From Bacteroidota bacterium (GTDB taxonomy: Bacteria; Bacteroidota; Bacteroidia; Chitinophagales; Saprospiraceae): DNA of 64,000 nucleotides. The notes beneath the pieces are model-generated. The model saw nothing but the letters and a program-made list of their open reading frames with translations, ran no database searches and was not told where the DNA came from. The position numbers were made by a program, and so were the translations under genes. Below are positions 51,937-60,179 of the stretch, in pieces. The stretch is taken from positions 1 to 64,000 of the forward strand of contig CAUJDW010000128.1 in the NCBI GenBank assembly GCA_963169455.1. Reading direction: 5' to 3'. The first letter of the stretch is position 1; the number at the start of each line of letters is the position of its first letter.

Positions 51937-52425
51937 CTAGAATAAACTCCCCTGCCGCGCGAAGCTCATAGGGTTCTCCAGTTCCAGCAGCTGTCGTTTC
52001 ATATCCAGGCCGTAGAAGTAGCCCTGCAGGTCGCCGCTCTTGGCGATGCAGCGGTGGCAGGGCACGATGATGGCGATGGGGTTGCGGGCGTTGGCCTGGC
52101 CCACGGCGCGCACGGCCTTGAGGTCGCCCAGTTTCTCGGCGATGGCCTGATAGGTGGTGGTATGCCCGTAAGGCACCTTGAGCAACTCCTCCCAGACGGC
52201 CTGATAGAAAGCGGGAGCGTTGCCGAAGTCCAGTTTGAGGTTAAACGCGCGCCGCCTGCCTCTGAAGTATTCGTCGAGCTGCAACACGCAGCCGCGCAGC
52301 ACATCCGGGATGGGCCCCGCGGGGCAGGGTTTTTTCTCAACCAACTTTACCGAGCTGATGCCGAGGCTGCTGCCCTGAATCTCCAGGCAGCCGAAAGGAG
52401 AGAGGAAGTGGGCTTTCTCGAGCAT
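51937..52425 (-). CDS. ogt: Methylated-DNA--[protein]-cysteine S-methyltransferase
   Basis: 162 residues, the compact Ogt form. The N-terminal ribonuclease-H-like domain (residues 1-75) is followed by the DNA-binding/active-site domain: VWEELLKVPYGHTTTYQAIA, AVRAVGQANARNPIAIIVPC with the acceptor Cys in IVPCHRCI, then GDLQGYFYGLDMKRQLLELE. It repairs O6-alkylguanine and O4-alkylthymine by moving the alkyl group to its own cysteine. The residue after PCHR is Cys rather than the usual Val, a minor variation. No Ada-type regulatory domain is present. Confidence 0.94.
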   Translation of the reverse strand: MLEKAHFLSPFGCLEIQGSSLGISSVKLVEKKPCPAGPIPDVLRGCVLQLDEYFRGRRRAFNLKLDFGNAPAFYQAVWEELLKVPYGHTTTYQAIAEKLGDLKAVRAVGQANARNPIAIIVPCHRCIAKSGDLQGYFYGLDMKRQLLELENPMSFARQGSLF

Positions 52426-52473
52426 AATGGCAAGGCCCAGGCCGGGTTTGATCCGAAGGTAGCCTGAACCTTA

Positions 52474-52481
52474 CAAATTTA
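52474..52481 (-). promoter_or_regulatory. -7 promoter box for the ogt gene
   Basis: The minus strand reads TAAATTTG, matching TAnnTTTG, 48 bases before the start codon. A TTTG lies 25 bases further upstream, slightly beyond the usual spacing. Confidence 0.5.
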
Positions 52482-52528
52482 AGCATTTCCTGCATACTTT
52501 CCAGCCCAAAGTCCGGGGAGCCGGGTTG

Positions 52529-52561
52529 AGTCGTCCGGCGGCGCGAAGCCGTCAGACGACT
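52529..52561. repeat. Imperfect hairpin between ogt and the TlpA-like gene
   Basis: AGTCGTC at 52529-52535 pairs with GACGACT at 52555-52561, with further imperfect pairing (GCGGC/GCCG) inside. It lies downstream of the minus-strand TlpA-like gene and may end its transcript. Confidence 0.4.
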
Positions 52562-52636
52562 GGCCAGGGTGCGCCCGCCCTTCGCAATCCGGCAAAAAGC
52601 TTATTCTCCGGGCCCTAAATGCGATTGCCCTGTCGG

Positions 52637-53131
52637 CTATTGCACCAGTTCCTTGATCTTTTTTTCGAGTTCGAACTCATCGCCCGGCACATAACCGGAG
52701 TGGCTGTAAACGATGTTGCCCTCTTTGTCGATCAGAAAGGTCTGGGGTATGGTCTGGAAATTGAGGGCGTTGCGCAGTTGCTGGTTGGCGTCGGAGAGGA
52801 TGGTGTACGTCCAGCCGCTGGCTTCCACCATGGGCTTCACTTTTGCCAGGGCGCGCTGGGTGTCGATGGTGATGGCCACCAGTTCCATGTCGTACGCCTC
52901 CTGCCATTCTTCATACACTTCGGCGATGGCGCTGAGTTCCTTTTTGCAGGGAGAACACCAGGTAGCCCAGAAGCTGATGACGGTGATCTTGCCGTTTCGC
53001 GCATACTGTTGAATATCGATAGTCTGGCCGTCGAGGGTTTTTACTTCAACCGAGGGGAGGGATTTCTGCCCGAAGGCCAGGCTGCCCAGCATAAGGAAAA
53101 GGGCAGTGGTGAATACATGGGACAACTTCAT
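52637..53131 (-). CDS. TlpA-like thioredoxin-fold protein, exported
   Basis: 164 residues. Signal peptide (FTTALFLMLGSLAFGQ) cut near residue 22; then a TlpA/AhpC-TSA thioredoxin fold: VEVKTLDGQTIDIQQYARNG, ITVISFWATWCSPCKKELSA with the redox pair CSPC, and IPQTFLIDKEGNIVYSHSGY with the cis-proline. It should reduce or exchange disulfides in the periplasm, for example in cytochrome c maturation, but no ccm genes are adjacent. Start ATG 53131 begins the signal peptide; an in-frame codon further upstream adds only an AT-rich stretch. Confidence 0.92.
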   Translation of the reverse strand: MKLSHVFTTALFLMLGSLAFGQKSLPSVEVKTLDGQTIDIQQYARNGKITVISFWATWCSPCKKELSAIAEVYEEWQEAYDMELVAITIDTQRALAKVKPMVEASGWTYTILSDANQQLRNALNFQTIPQTFLIDKEGNIVYSHSGYVPGDEFELEKKIKELVQ

Positions 53132-53166
53132 AATGGAGTATGGCTTTGTGATGAAAAAAATGATGT

Positions 53167-53174
53167 CAAAGGTA
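53167..53174 (-). promoter_or_regulatory. -7 promoter box for the TlpA-like gene
   Basis: The minus strand reads TACCTTTG (TAnnTTTG), 35 bases before the start codon. A TTTTG lies 15 bases upstream of it, rather close for the -33 element. Confidence 0.5.
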
Positions 53175-53233
53175 ATGATTTTCAACCATCAAAAGTCTTG
53201 CCCGCCGGTTTCCTGCTTTGTTGGGTGAATGAC

Positions 53234-53241
53234 TAACTTTG
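53234..53241 (+). promoter_or_regulatory. -7 promoter box facing the DUF6029 gene
   Basis: TAACTTTG fits TAnnTTTG, 170 bases before the DUF6029 start codon, in the divergent gap 53132-53411. It implies a long 5' leader if used. Confidence 0.45.
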
Positions 53242-53411
53242 CGGAAAAATTTCTTTTTCCCTGAAATTCCAGAGATTATTGTACTGCTTTTGAGCAACTG
53301 AACCCGCTTTTGGACGTAAAAACCTGCTGCGGGTAACGCCGCCCCAAGATACTGCAAAAACGAACTGCGAATGGCAAGCCGGCCATGCCCTTAACGGAAA
53401 TTTAAGAACAA

Positions 53412-55106
53412 ATGAAAAACCTAAGTGCACGTTTGCTTTTTCTTTTTTGCTTCCTGATTTTAAGCCGGCTGGCTGTCGGCCAGGAGGAAAACAACGGCGG
53501 CCAGATCTCCGGCAACCTCGAAGCCAACGCCAATTTCTTCATGCGCGACAGCCTCATCGGCGCGGCCAATACGCCCCAGTACGACCGCCAGCTGTACGGC
53601 GCCGACGCCTGGCTCAACCTCAGCTACAGCAACTGGGGCTTCGATTTCGTGCTGCGCTTCGACCTGTTCAACAACTCCAACCTGCTCAACCCCACCGGCT
53701 CCTATACCGATGAGGGGATCGGGCGCTGGTCCATCCACAAAAAGATCGAAAAGCTGGACATCGCCGTGGGCTACCTCTACGACCAGGTCGGCAGCGGCAT
53801 CATTTTCCGCGCCTTCGAGGAACGGCCCCTGCTGATCGACAACGCCCTGCTGGGCGCCCGGCTGGCGTATGAAATAATGCCCGACTGGCAGATCAAGGCG
53901 TTTACCGGGCGGCAGAAACAGCAGTTCGACATCTACAGCTCCGTCATCAAAGGCGCCGCTGTCGATGGCTTCCTCAGCGGCGGGGAAAACGCCAACTGGT
54001 CCCTTGCGCCGGGCTTCGGCGCCGTCAACCGCACCCTGGATGATGGCGCGATGAACTCGATGGTGGCCACCATTAATACCTATACAAAAGATGATGCCTT
54101 TGTGCCGAAGTACAATACCTACGCCTTCTCCCTTTACAACACCCTGACGGCCGGCAGCTTTGCCTGGTACGTGGAAGGCGCCTACAAAACCGAAGACAAC
54201 CTCAACGACCCCTTCGGCGAATTCAACCTGGGCGATACGGCGGTGATCGTGGGCGACAAGCTCTTCCTCGCTGAAGGCTCCGTGCTTTACAGCAGCCTGA
54301 GCTACGCCAACAAAGGGCTGGGCATTACGCTGGAAGGGAAACGCACCGAAAACTTCGACTTCCGCACCCGGCCCCAGGAGCAGCTTAACCGCGGCCTGAT
54401 CAACTTCCTGCCCCCTATGGCCCGCGTCAATACCTACCGCCTGACCGCCCGCTATAACGCAGCCACTCAAACCATCGGCGAACTGGCCTATCAGGTGGAC
54501 GTGCGCTATAATTACAAGCGCAAACTGGGCTTCAATATCAATTATTCCAACATCACCACCCTCGACGAAGAACTCCTGTACCGGGAGCTGTACACCGAAA
54601 TTTCCTACAAACACAAAAGCAACTGGACGCTGCTGGGGGGATTGCAGATCCAGCGCTACAATCAGGAAGTCTTCGAATTCAAACCCGAAGCGCCTATCGT
54701 GGAAACGCTCATCCCTTACTTCGACTTCCTCTACAAATTCGACCGCCGCAAAGCCATCCGCTTCGAAGGGCAGTACATGAAGGTGGGCAAAGACGACAAA
54801 GGCCAGCTGCACGACTACGGCGACTGGATGTTCGGGCTGGTGGAATTCAGCATCGCGCCAAACTGGACCTTTACCGCCTCGGATATGTACAACATAAACC
54901 CGGGCAAGAATTCCCCCTCGGATGTGGATACGGGCGAAAAACTTGCCCTCCACTACCCCCGCTTCGACGTCTTTTATACCCACCGCTCCAACCGCTTTTC
55001 GCTCAGCTACATCAAACAGGTGGAAGGGGTGGTTTGCACCGGCGGCATCTGCCGCCTGGAACCCGCTTTCAGCGGTGTGAAATTTACCGTAAATTCAACT
55101 TTCTAA
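53412..55106 (+). CDS. DUF6029 outer-membrane porin-like protein
   Basis: 564 residues. Signal peptide (LLFLFCFLILSRLAVGQ) then a barrel-like body with many alternating aromatic strands: GNLEANANFFMRDSLIGAAN, LNLSYSNWGFDFVLRFDLFN, LDIAVGYLYDQVGSGIIFRA, VDVRYNYKRKLGFNINYSNI, ending SGVKFTVNSTF with a terminal Phe. DUF6029 is a Bacteroidota family of predicted porins with unknown substrate. An Omp28-like lipoprotein gene follows after 12 bases, an arrangement seen often enough to suggest a shared function, perhaps at the cell surface. Confidence 0.88.
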   Translation: MKNLSARLLFLFCFLILSRLAVGQEENNGGQISGNLEANANFFMRDSLIGAANTPQYDRQLYGADAWLNLSYSNWGFDFVLRFDLFNNSNLLNPTGSYTDEGIGRWSIHKKIEKLDIAVGYLYDQVGSGIIFRAFEERPLLIDNALLGARLAYEIMPDWQIKAFTGRQKQQFDIYSSVIKGAAVDGFLSGGENANWSLAPGFGAVNRTLDDGAMNSMVATINTYTKDDAFVPKYNTYAFSLYNTLTAGSFAWYVEGAYKTEDNLNDPFGEFNLGDTAVIVGDKLFLAEGSVLYSSLSYANKGLGITLEGKRTENFDFRTRPQEQLNRGLINFLPPMARVNTYRLTARYNAATQTIGELAYQVDVRYNYKRKLGFNINYSNITTLDEELLYRELYTEISYKHKSNWTLLGGLQIQRYNQEVFEFKPEAPIVETLIPYFDFLYKFDRRKAIRFEGQYMKVGKDDKGQLHDYGDWMFGLVEFSIAPNWTFTASDMYNINPGKNSPSDVDTGEKLALHYPRFDVFYTHRSNRFSLSYIKQVEGVVCTGGICRLEPAFSGVKFTVNSTF

Positions 55107-55118
55107 AATTCATCAGCT

Positions 55119-55970
55119 ATGAAAAGGCTTGGCTTCCTATTGATACTACTACCCCTGCTCTGGCTGGGCTGCGAAGAAATCCCCCCGGTGATCGACCCCA
55201 ATATGGGCGGCAACAACCCCGACGAACCGACCCCGGTGGAGGAGCAGGAACGGCAGGTGATCATCGAGGAATTTACGGGGGTGCGCTGCGTCAACTGCCC
55301 GGCGGGCAGCCAGGCCATTGAAGACCTCATCAGTATTCACGGCCAGCGCCTGGTGGCCATTTCCATTCATGCCGGCTCCTTCGCGCCGCCCTACCCGGAA
55401 AGCCTGTACGATTTCCGGATCCCGGAGGGAACCGGCCTGCTGAGTTACCTCGGCGAGCCGCTGGGCTACCCCACCGCCGTGGTGAACCGCAAACTTTTCG
55501 ACGGCGAATTCGACCTGCAACTGGGCCGCCAGCAGTGGGCGGGATTTATCGCCCAGGAATTGCTCGAAGCGCCCAGGGTCAAGATCGATATCCAGCGCAC
55601 CTACGAAGAAAGCACCCGCCAACTGGACGTGAAGGTGAGGTTATACGTTCAGGAAACGATTACCGAAAGCGACGTCCGGCTCAGCGTGGCGCTTACCGAA
55701 AATGACGTCGTTGACCTGCAGCTCACCCCGGCATCCAGCACGCCCGACCCGGCCTACAAACACAAACACGTGCTCCGGGATATGCTGTCCAGCTTCGACG
55801 GCGACCCCATCAACGAGCCCCTGGCTGCTGATGCCGTCATCGAAAAGAATTTCTCCATGGCCCTGCCGGAAGCCTGGAAGCCGGAAAAATGCCACATAGT
55901 GGCCTTCGTCAACCTGGGCGGAACCAGCAAAGAAGTGCTGCAGGCGCATCAGGTGGGGGTGGTGGAATAG
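55119..55970 (+). CDS. Omp28-related outer-membrane lipoprotein
   Basis: 283 residues. Lipoprotein signal GFLLILLPLLWLGC (lipobox Cys near residue 17) and the Omp28 pattern: QVIIEEFTGVRCVNCPAGSQ (a thioredoxin-like CxxC with the two Cys), LVAISIHAGSFAPPYPESLY, LGYPTAVVNRKLF, and a C-terminal beta sandwich (IQRTYEESTRQLDVKVRLYV, YKHKHVLRDML). Omp28 from Porphyromonas is a surface lipoprotein with a thioredoxin-like half. It is cotranscribed with the DUF6029 gene and ends at a repeat shared with the convergent reductase gene. Confidence 0.9.
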   Translation: MKRLGFLLILLPLLWLGCEEIPPVIDPNMGGNNPDEPTPVEEQERQVIIEEFTGVRCVNCPAGSQAIEDLISIHGQRLVAISIHAGSFAPPYPESLYDFRIPEGTGLLSYLGEPLGYPTAVVNRKLFDGEFDLQLGRQQWAGFIAQELLEAPRVKIDIQRTYEESTRQLDVKVRLYVQETITESDVRLSVALTENDVVDLQLTPASSTPDPAYKHKHVLRDMLSSFDGDPINEPLAADAVIEKNFSMALPEAWKPEKCHIVAFVNLGGTSKEVLQAHQVGVVE

Positions 55971-55972
55971 GA

Positions 55973-56040
55973 AATGTAAAATGTAAAAGGGGCTGAGGGA
56001 GCGCCTGCGCCGCCTCCAGGATACTTTTACATTTTACATT
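55973..56040. repeat. Inverted repeat between convergent genes (AAATGTAAAATG type, second copy)
   Basis: Arms 55973-55989 and 56024-56040 are exact reverse complements (17 bp) with a 34-base loop. The arm carries the same AATGTAAAATGTAAAA motif as the element at 5567-5683 and sits in the same context, between two convergent stop codons (55970 and 56043). Confidence 0.7.
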
Positions 56041-56042
56041 CC

Positions 56043-57143
56043 TCAGACATCGTACGTGATCTCCACCGCCGCCTCGGTGGGGTGTGACTGGCAGGTGAGG
56101 ATATAGCCTTCGGCCACCTCCTCATCGTCGAGCGCGTAACAGACGTCCATTTTGACGCTGCCCTTCAGCACCTTGGCCATGCAGGTGGAGCAGGCGCCCG
56201 AAGTACAGGAATAGGGCGGGTCGTAGCCCTGGTCGAGCAGGGTGTCGAGGATGGTTTTTCCCTCCGGCACCTCCACTTCGAATTCCGCGCCGTCGAGGTG
56301 AACCCTGACGTGGGCGCCGGCGGCGCCTTTCATGCGTTCTCCTTCCAGAGGATGGGCGTTGACAAAATGTTCGGCATGGATTTGTTTCCTGTCGGCGCCC
56401 TGTTCAAGTAGTGCCGTTTGTACGGCGTCGATCATATTTCCGGGGCCGCAGATGAAGTATTCGGCCTGGCGGCTGCGCATGGGGTTTTCCTTGAGGAAGC
56501 GCTTCACCTGTTTGCCGTCGATGCGCCCGGTTTCGCCCTGCCAGCTCGCCTCGCCTTTCTTCATGAACCCGAGCAGGCCGCTCCCCTTTTCCCTTCTGGG
56601 CTGGCTGAGGATGTGTTCCACGATCAGCTGGTTTTCGTACCGGCGCGCCAGTTCGGCAAGTTGTTCGCGGAAGATGATGCTCTCCTCATCGCGGTTGCCA
56701 TAAAGCAGGAAAACGGTGCTCTGAGGCTCCACTTCCAGGATGGTGCGCAGGATGGACATCAGCGGCGTGATGCCGCTGCCGGCGGCGAAGAGATAGTAGT
56801 CCTTGCGGTTGTCCGGGCCGAGTTCGGTGAAGAAACGGCCTTCCGGCGGCATGGCCTCCACCGTGTCGCCAGGCTTGATCTGAGCATTGATGTACTGCGA
56901 CACCAGCCCGTTATCCACCTGTTTTATCGTTACGGCCAGGTAGGGGTCGAGCGGGCTGCTGCACAGGGAATAGGCCCGGCGGGTTTCCTCTCCCTGGAAA
57001 GAGAAGCGAAGCGTCAGGTACTGGCCCTGCTTATAGAGGAAGGTTTCCTTCAGGTTTTCGGGGACATCGAGAAAAATGGTGACGGCATTGGCCGTTTCCC
57101 GTTTCAGATCGCGAACCTTCAGCGCGTGAAATTGATTGCTCAT
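56043..57143 (-). CDS. FAD/2Fe-2S ferredoxin reductase (PaaE/Hmp-like oxidoreductase)
   Basis: 366 residues, three domains: an FNR-type FAD domain (residues 1-105: [20 protein letters not shown] with the RxYS flavin motif), an NAD(P)H-binding domain (106-255: [57 protein letters not shown]), and a C-terminal plant-type 2Fe-2S ferredoxin domain (285-366: [20 protein letters not shown], then ILTCQSHP, giving the four-cysteine set). It passes electrons from NAD(P)H to an oxygenase or similar. The divergent AlkB-type hydroxylase, with 233 bases between start codons, is the probable partner, replacing a separate rubredoxin system. No paa genes are nearby, so I leave the symbol blank. Confidence 0.92.
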   Translation of the reverse strand: MSNQFHALKVRDLKRETANAVTIFLDVPENLKETFLYKQGQYLTLRFSFQGEETRRAYSLCSSPLDPYLAVTIKQVDNGLVSQYINAQIKPGDTVEAMPPEGRFFTELGPDNRKDYYLFAAGSGITPLMSILRTILEVEPQSTVFLLYGNRDEESIIFREQLAELARRYENQLIVEHILSQPRREKGSGLLGFMKKGEASWQGETGRIDGKQVKRFLKENPMRSRQAEYFICGPGNMIDAVQTALLEQGADRKQIHAEHFVNAHPLEGERMKGAAGAHVRVHLDGAEFEVEVPEGKTILDTLLDQGYDPPYSCTSGACSTCMAKVLKGSVKMDVCYALDDEEVAEGYILTCQSHPTEAAVEITYDV

Positions 57144-57376
57144 TGCTTTTATTGAAATTTGCTGGGCATTCGAAAATGCATTATTTTTTGACCGCAAACG
57201 TACGGGATTTTTGCTTTAAACGGGCATAAACCGGGGCGATTGCCGGTGGGCAGGGCCCGGGAACCGGAGTTGTCAAACCCCTGAATGATGAAAACCGCCC
57301 GGCTGCCTGCGAAATTCGATATGGAAACACTTCCCGTCCTGTTCGGTTCAACAGTTTACATTCAATATTGCAGCTT

Positions 57377-58417
57377 ATGTGGAAAGACCTTAAATACCTG
57401 ATCGCTTATATTGCGCCACTGGCGGCCTTTCTGGGCATATACCTGCAGGGCGCCTGGTCGTTCAGCGCCGTTTACGTGGCTTTCGGGCTAATTCCCGCCC
57501 TGGATGCGCTGGCTCCGAAATCGGCATACAACTACAGCCCCGAAGAGGAAAGCGCCCGCCTGTCCAACCGCTTTTTCGACCTCCTCCTGTACCTGAACAT
57601 CCCCATCCTTTTCGGGCTGATCGGTTATTATTTCAACACCATCGCCGGAGGCGGCCTGGCGGGCTACGAAGTGCTGGGCATGACGCTCAGCGTGGGCATC
57701 ATCGTAGGCACAATCGGCATCAATGTGGCCCATGAACTGGGCCACCGCGATACCTGGTATGAACAAGGCGCGGCCAAAATATTGTTGCTCACCGCCCAGT
57801 ACATGCACTTTTTCATCGAGCACAACCGCGGGCACCACAAGAATGTGGCCACCGACGAAGACCCCGCCTCGGCCCGCCTGGGTGAAACCCTCTACGCCTT
57901 CTGGCTCCGATCCGTATCGGGAAGCTACCGCAATGCCTGGCGCCTGGAACGGGAACGCCTCGAAAAGAAAGGCAAAAAGGCCTGGAGCTGGCAGAACGAA
58001 ATGGTGCGCTTCACGGTATTCCAACTGAGCTACCTGCTGGCCATCGGCCTGATTTGGGGCCGGAACATGCCTCTTTACGCCCTGGCCATCGCCGCGACGG
58101 GCTTTCTGCTGCTGGAGTCCGTAAACTATATCGAACACTACGGGCTGCGCAGGCGGAAACTGCCCAACGGGCGCTACGAACGGGTGAGCCCGAGCCACTC
58201 CTGGAATTCCGACCACGAACTGGGGCGCATATTCCTCTATGAGCTGACCCGCCATTCCGACCACCACTACAAAGCAACCCGCAAATATCAGGTGCTCCGG
58301 CATTTTGACGACAGCCCCCAGATGCCGGCAGGTTATCCGGCAGCCATCCTGTTGTCGCTGGCGCCGCCGCTCTGGTTCCGGGTGATGGATGAGAAAGCGA
58401 AAGCCGCAGCCAGATAG
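57377..58417 (+). CDS. alkB: Alkane 1-monooxygenase / AlkB-like membrane hydroxylase
   Basis: 346 residues. Six-TM membrane protein with the di-iron His boxes of AlkB/XylM hydroxylases: NVAHELGHRDTWYEQ (H-ELGH), HFFIEHNRGHHKNVATDEDP (HNRGHHKN) and YELTRHSDHHYKATRKYQ (HSDHHYKATRKYQ), plus the extra SVNYIEHYGLRRRK (NYIEHYGL). It inserts one oxygen atom into terminal carbons of alkanes or fatty chains. Start ATG 57377 is preferred over the in-frame TTG 57368. It is divergent from the flavin/2Fe-2S reductase gene, a likely electron donor. Confidence 0.93.
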   Translation: MWKDLKYLIAYIAPLAAFLGIYLQGAWSFSAVYVAFGLIPALDALAPKSAYNYSPEEESARLSNRFFDLLLYLNIPILFGLIGYYFNTIAGGGLAGYEVLGMTLSVGIIVGTIGINVAHELGHRDTWYEQGAAKILLLTAQYMHFFIEHNRGHHKNVATDEDPASARLGETLYAFWLRSVSGSYRNAWRLERERLEKKGKKAWSWQNEMVRFTVFQLSYLLAIGLIWGRNMPLYALAIAATGFLLLESVNYIEHYGLRRRKLPNGRYERVSPSHSWNSDHELGRIFLYELTRHSDHHYKATRKYQVLRHFDDSPQMPAGYPAAILLSLAPPLWFRVMDEKAKAAAR

Positions 58418-58423
58418 GCCTGT

Positions 58424-59845
58424 TTAAAATTCGAGTTTCACCAGCCGCAGCCGGTTCCTGCGCTCACTCGGCACGATAAGCTCGGTGCTGCTCACCTGGA
58501 GGGCGTCGCGGAAGCGGAGGCGGAGCTTGAGGTTCTCCGTGCTCAGCAGGCTGTTGCGCTCAAAATCGCCGTTGCCCTTCAGTACGTATTCGCTGACCGT
58601 GTTCTCATACTTGATCTCATCATTGAACAGGAAACGCAGGCTGGTGGGTGTGCGGAACAGAAAATAAGAGGAATACATGCCGCTGTCGTCCTGGGAGTAT
58701 TGTTTTTTGTGCAGCACCGTTTTCCAGTGCGCCTCTCCGGTTGGGTGGATGGAGATGACGAAAACCTCGTCGTAGTAATAGTCCACGGCGAAGCGGCCGT
58801 TTACGTCGTAGAACGTCCGGTTCACACTGGCAGCCCGCCGCTCGAAGGTTCTGTTGCGCTCGTTGATCAGCAGGATGCCGCCATCCATCCGCAGGACGAT
58901 ATCCGTGACCTCCGCTTCGGCAATTCCATGGGTCCGGTCGGCCTCCTTGCCCAGAACAGCGGCGACGAAGTCTCCGTCGAATTCAGAAAACGACAAGCGG
59001 TAGTTCTCCGGCGCGTAGGGGTCGGCGCTCAGGTAGAAAAAGCCGTCGGCGCGCCCCAGGTTCTTGTCCGAATACAGGCCGCCGCCCACCAGCAGGGCGT
59101 TCACGTTGTCGTAGGTGAACTTCACATCGTATGTCAGGCGGCCGTTCATGGGAAGCTCGTACTTCAGCAGCTGCCGGGCCCGGCCGTTGTAAGTGTAGGC
59201 TTCGAAAAGATGCGCATCCCGTTTCGAGCGAAAGTTGTCCTGTTCGAGGATCAGGGTCATGTTGCCTTCGTTGTCCACGAGCATCTGGCGGAAATTCTGG
59301 TAGATGTTGAAATCGTCCAGTTGCAGCGCCGTTTCCCAAAGCAGTTTCACCTCGTCGAGGTCAAATGCGAAGGCCTTGATCAGGTTTTGCTTTTCGATGT
59401 AGTAGATGAGCCCCTTCGAGCGGTCTTCCGAGCGGACGAACACGAAATTGGGGGTATAAAAAAGAGCGCCCAGGTCCATGACCGTTGCCGAGTCAACCAG
59501 GTTGGCCCCCGCGCCGTATTTGTGGACTTTGACCAGGGTGTGCGATTTCATCCGGTACTGGTAGATGACCGAGAAATCCAGTTTTCTGCCAACTACGCCG
59601 ATCGTTCTCGGCTGGCGCGGGTCCAGTTCCAGTTCCTTGCTCCAGGCTTCCTGCATATTCTGGTCGAAAGCGGCGGCCTCAAAAGTGGTATTTTTATCCC
59701 GGAACAGCAGGACACGCCCTCCGAGGCTTCCGATCAATTCGTATGCGATATCGGACCGCAGGGTGATCTGTTCCGAAACCGTGATTTTCTGGCTGAAAGC
59801 AATAATGGGCAACAGGCCCGAAACAAGGAGAAAATATTTTTTCAT
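58424..59845 (-). CDS. Exported protein of unknown function, beta-rich
   Basis: 473 residues, family not recognised. Signal peptide (YFLLVSGLLPIIAFSQ) cut near residue 19. The remainder is rich in short beta strands and turns with no clear repeat period (IYQNFRQMLVDNEGNMTLIL, YLSADPYAPENYRLSFSEFD, VDYYYDEVFVISIHPTGEAH), a pattern that could be a beta-propeller or sandwich. No enzymatic motif or sorting domain is visible. It converges on the alkB gene with a 6-base gap. A terminal-inverted-repeat element lies only 14 bases upstream of its start codon and so occupies the leader and promoter area. Confidence 0.8.
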   Translation of the reverse strand: MKKYFLLVSGLLPIIAFSQKITVSEQITLRSDIAYELIGSLGGRVLLFRDKNTTFEAAAFDQNMQEAWSKELELDPRQPRTIGVVGRKLDFSVIYQYRMKSHTLVKVHKYGAGANLVDSATVMDLGALFYTPNFVFVRSEDRSKGLIYYIEKQNLIKAFAFDLDEVKLLWETALQLDDFNIYQNFRQMLVDNEGNMTLILEQDNFRSKRDAHLFEAYTYNGRARQLLKYELPMNGRLTYDVKFTYDNVNALLVGGGLYSDKNLGRADGFFYLSADPYAPENYRLSFSEFDGDFVAAVLGKEADRTHGIAEAEVTDIVLRMDGGILLINERNRTFERRAASVNRTFYDVNGRFAVDYYYDEVFVISIHPTGEAHWKTVLHKKQYSQDDSGMYSSYFLFRTPTSLRFLFNDEIKYENTVSEYVLKGNGDFERNSLLSTENLKLRLRFRDALQVSSTELIVPSERRNRLRLVKLEF

Positions 59846-59859
59846 AGCATTTTTTTTTC

Positions 59860-59978
59860 GTAACTATTTGGGCTGGATCGCAGGCCTGCGGCCCGCAAAG
59901 CGATGATCGGAGCGCCTTTGGAGGGGCTCTGTATGCCTGCGTTCCGGATAAGGCCGCCAAGGAGCCCTAAATAGTTAC
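59860..59978. mobile_element. MITE-like element with terminal inverted repeats
   Basis: The ends 59860-59874 (GTAACTATTTGGGCT) and 59963-59978 are reverse complements apart from one extra base. The interior (about 88 bases) is GC-rich, with a short internal palindrome, and encodes nothing. No target-site duplication is obvious. The size and ends fit a miniature inverted-repeat element or a structured repeat, but copy number is unknown. It sits just upstream of the beta-rich exported protein gene. Bases 59979-60179 beyond it show no gene. Confidence 0.5.
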
Positions 59979-60179
59979 TTTTTCTCGCCGGAATTCGAAA
60001 TATAAAATAATTTTTCCCGGCGATATGTTTTAAGGGCTTTTGTCTGATGTCGCCGCAGGGGCCTGATGCAGAAGCGATTCAGTGCGCAGCGGTCAGGGCC
60101 TCGTTGGGCTGTTTTTCAGCAGCCTGCGCCCGAAAGATATATCCCCGTATTGAGTTTCCGATGCACTAAATGTTCGTTT

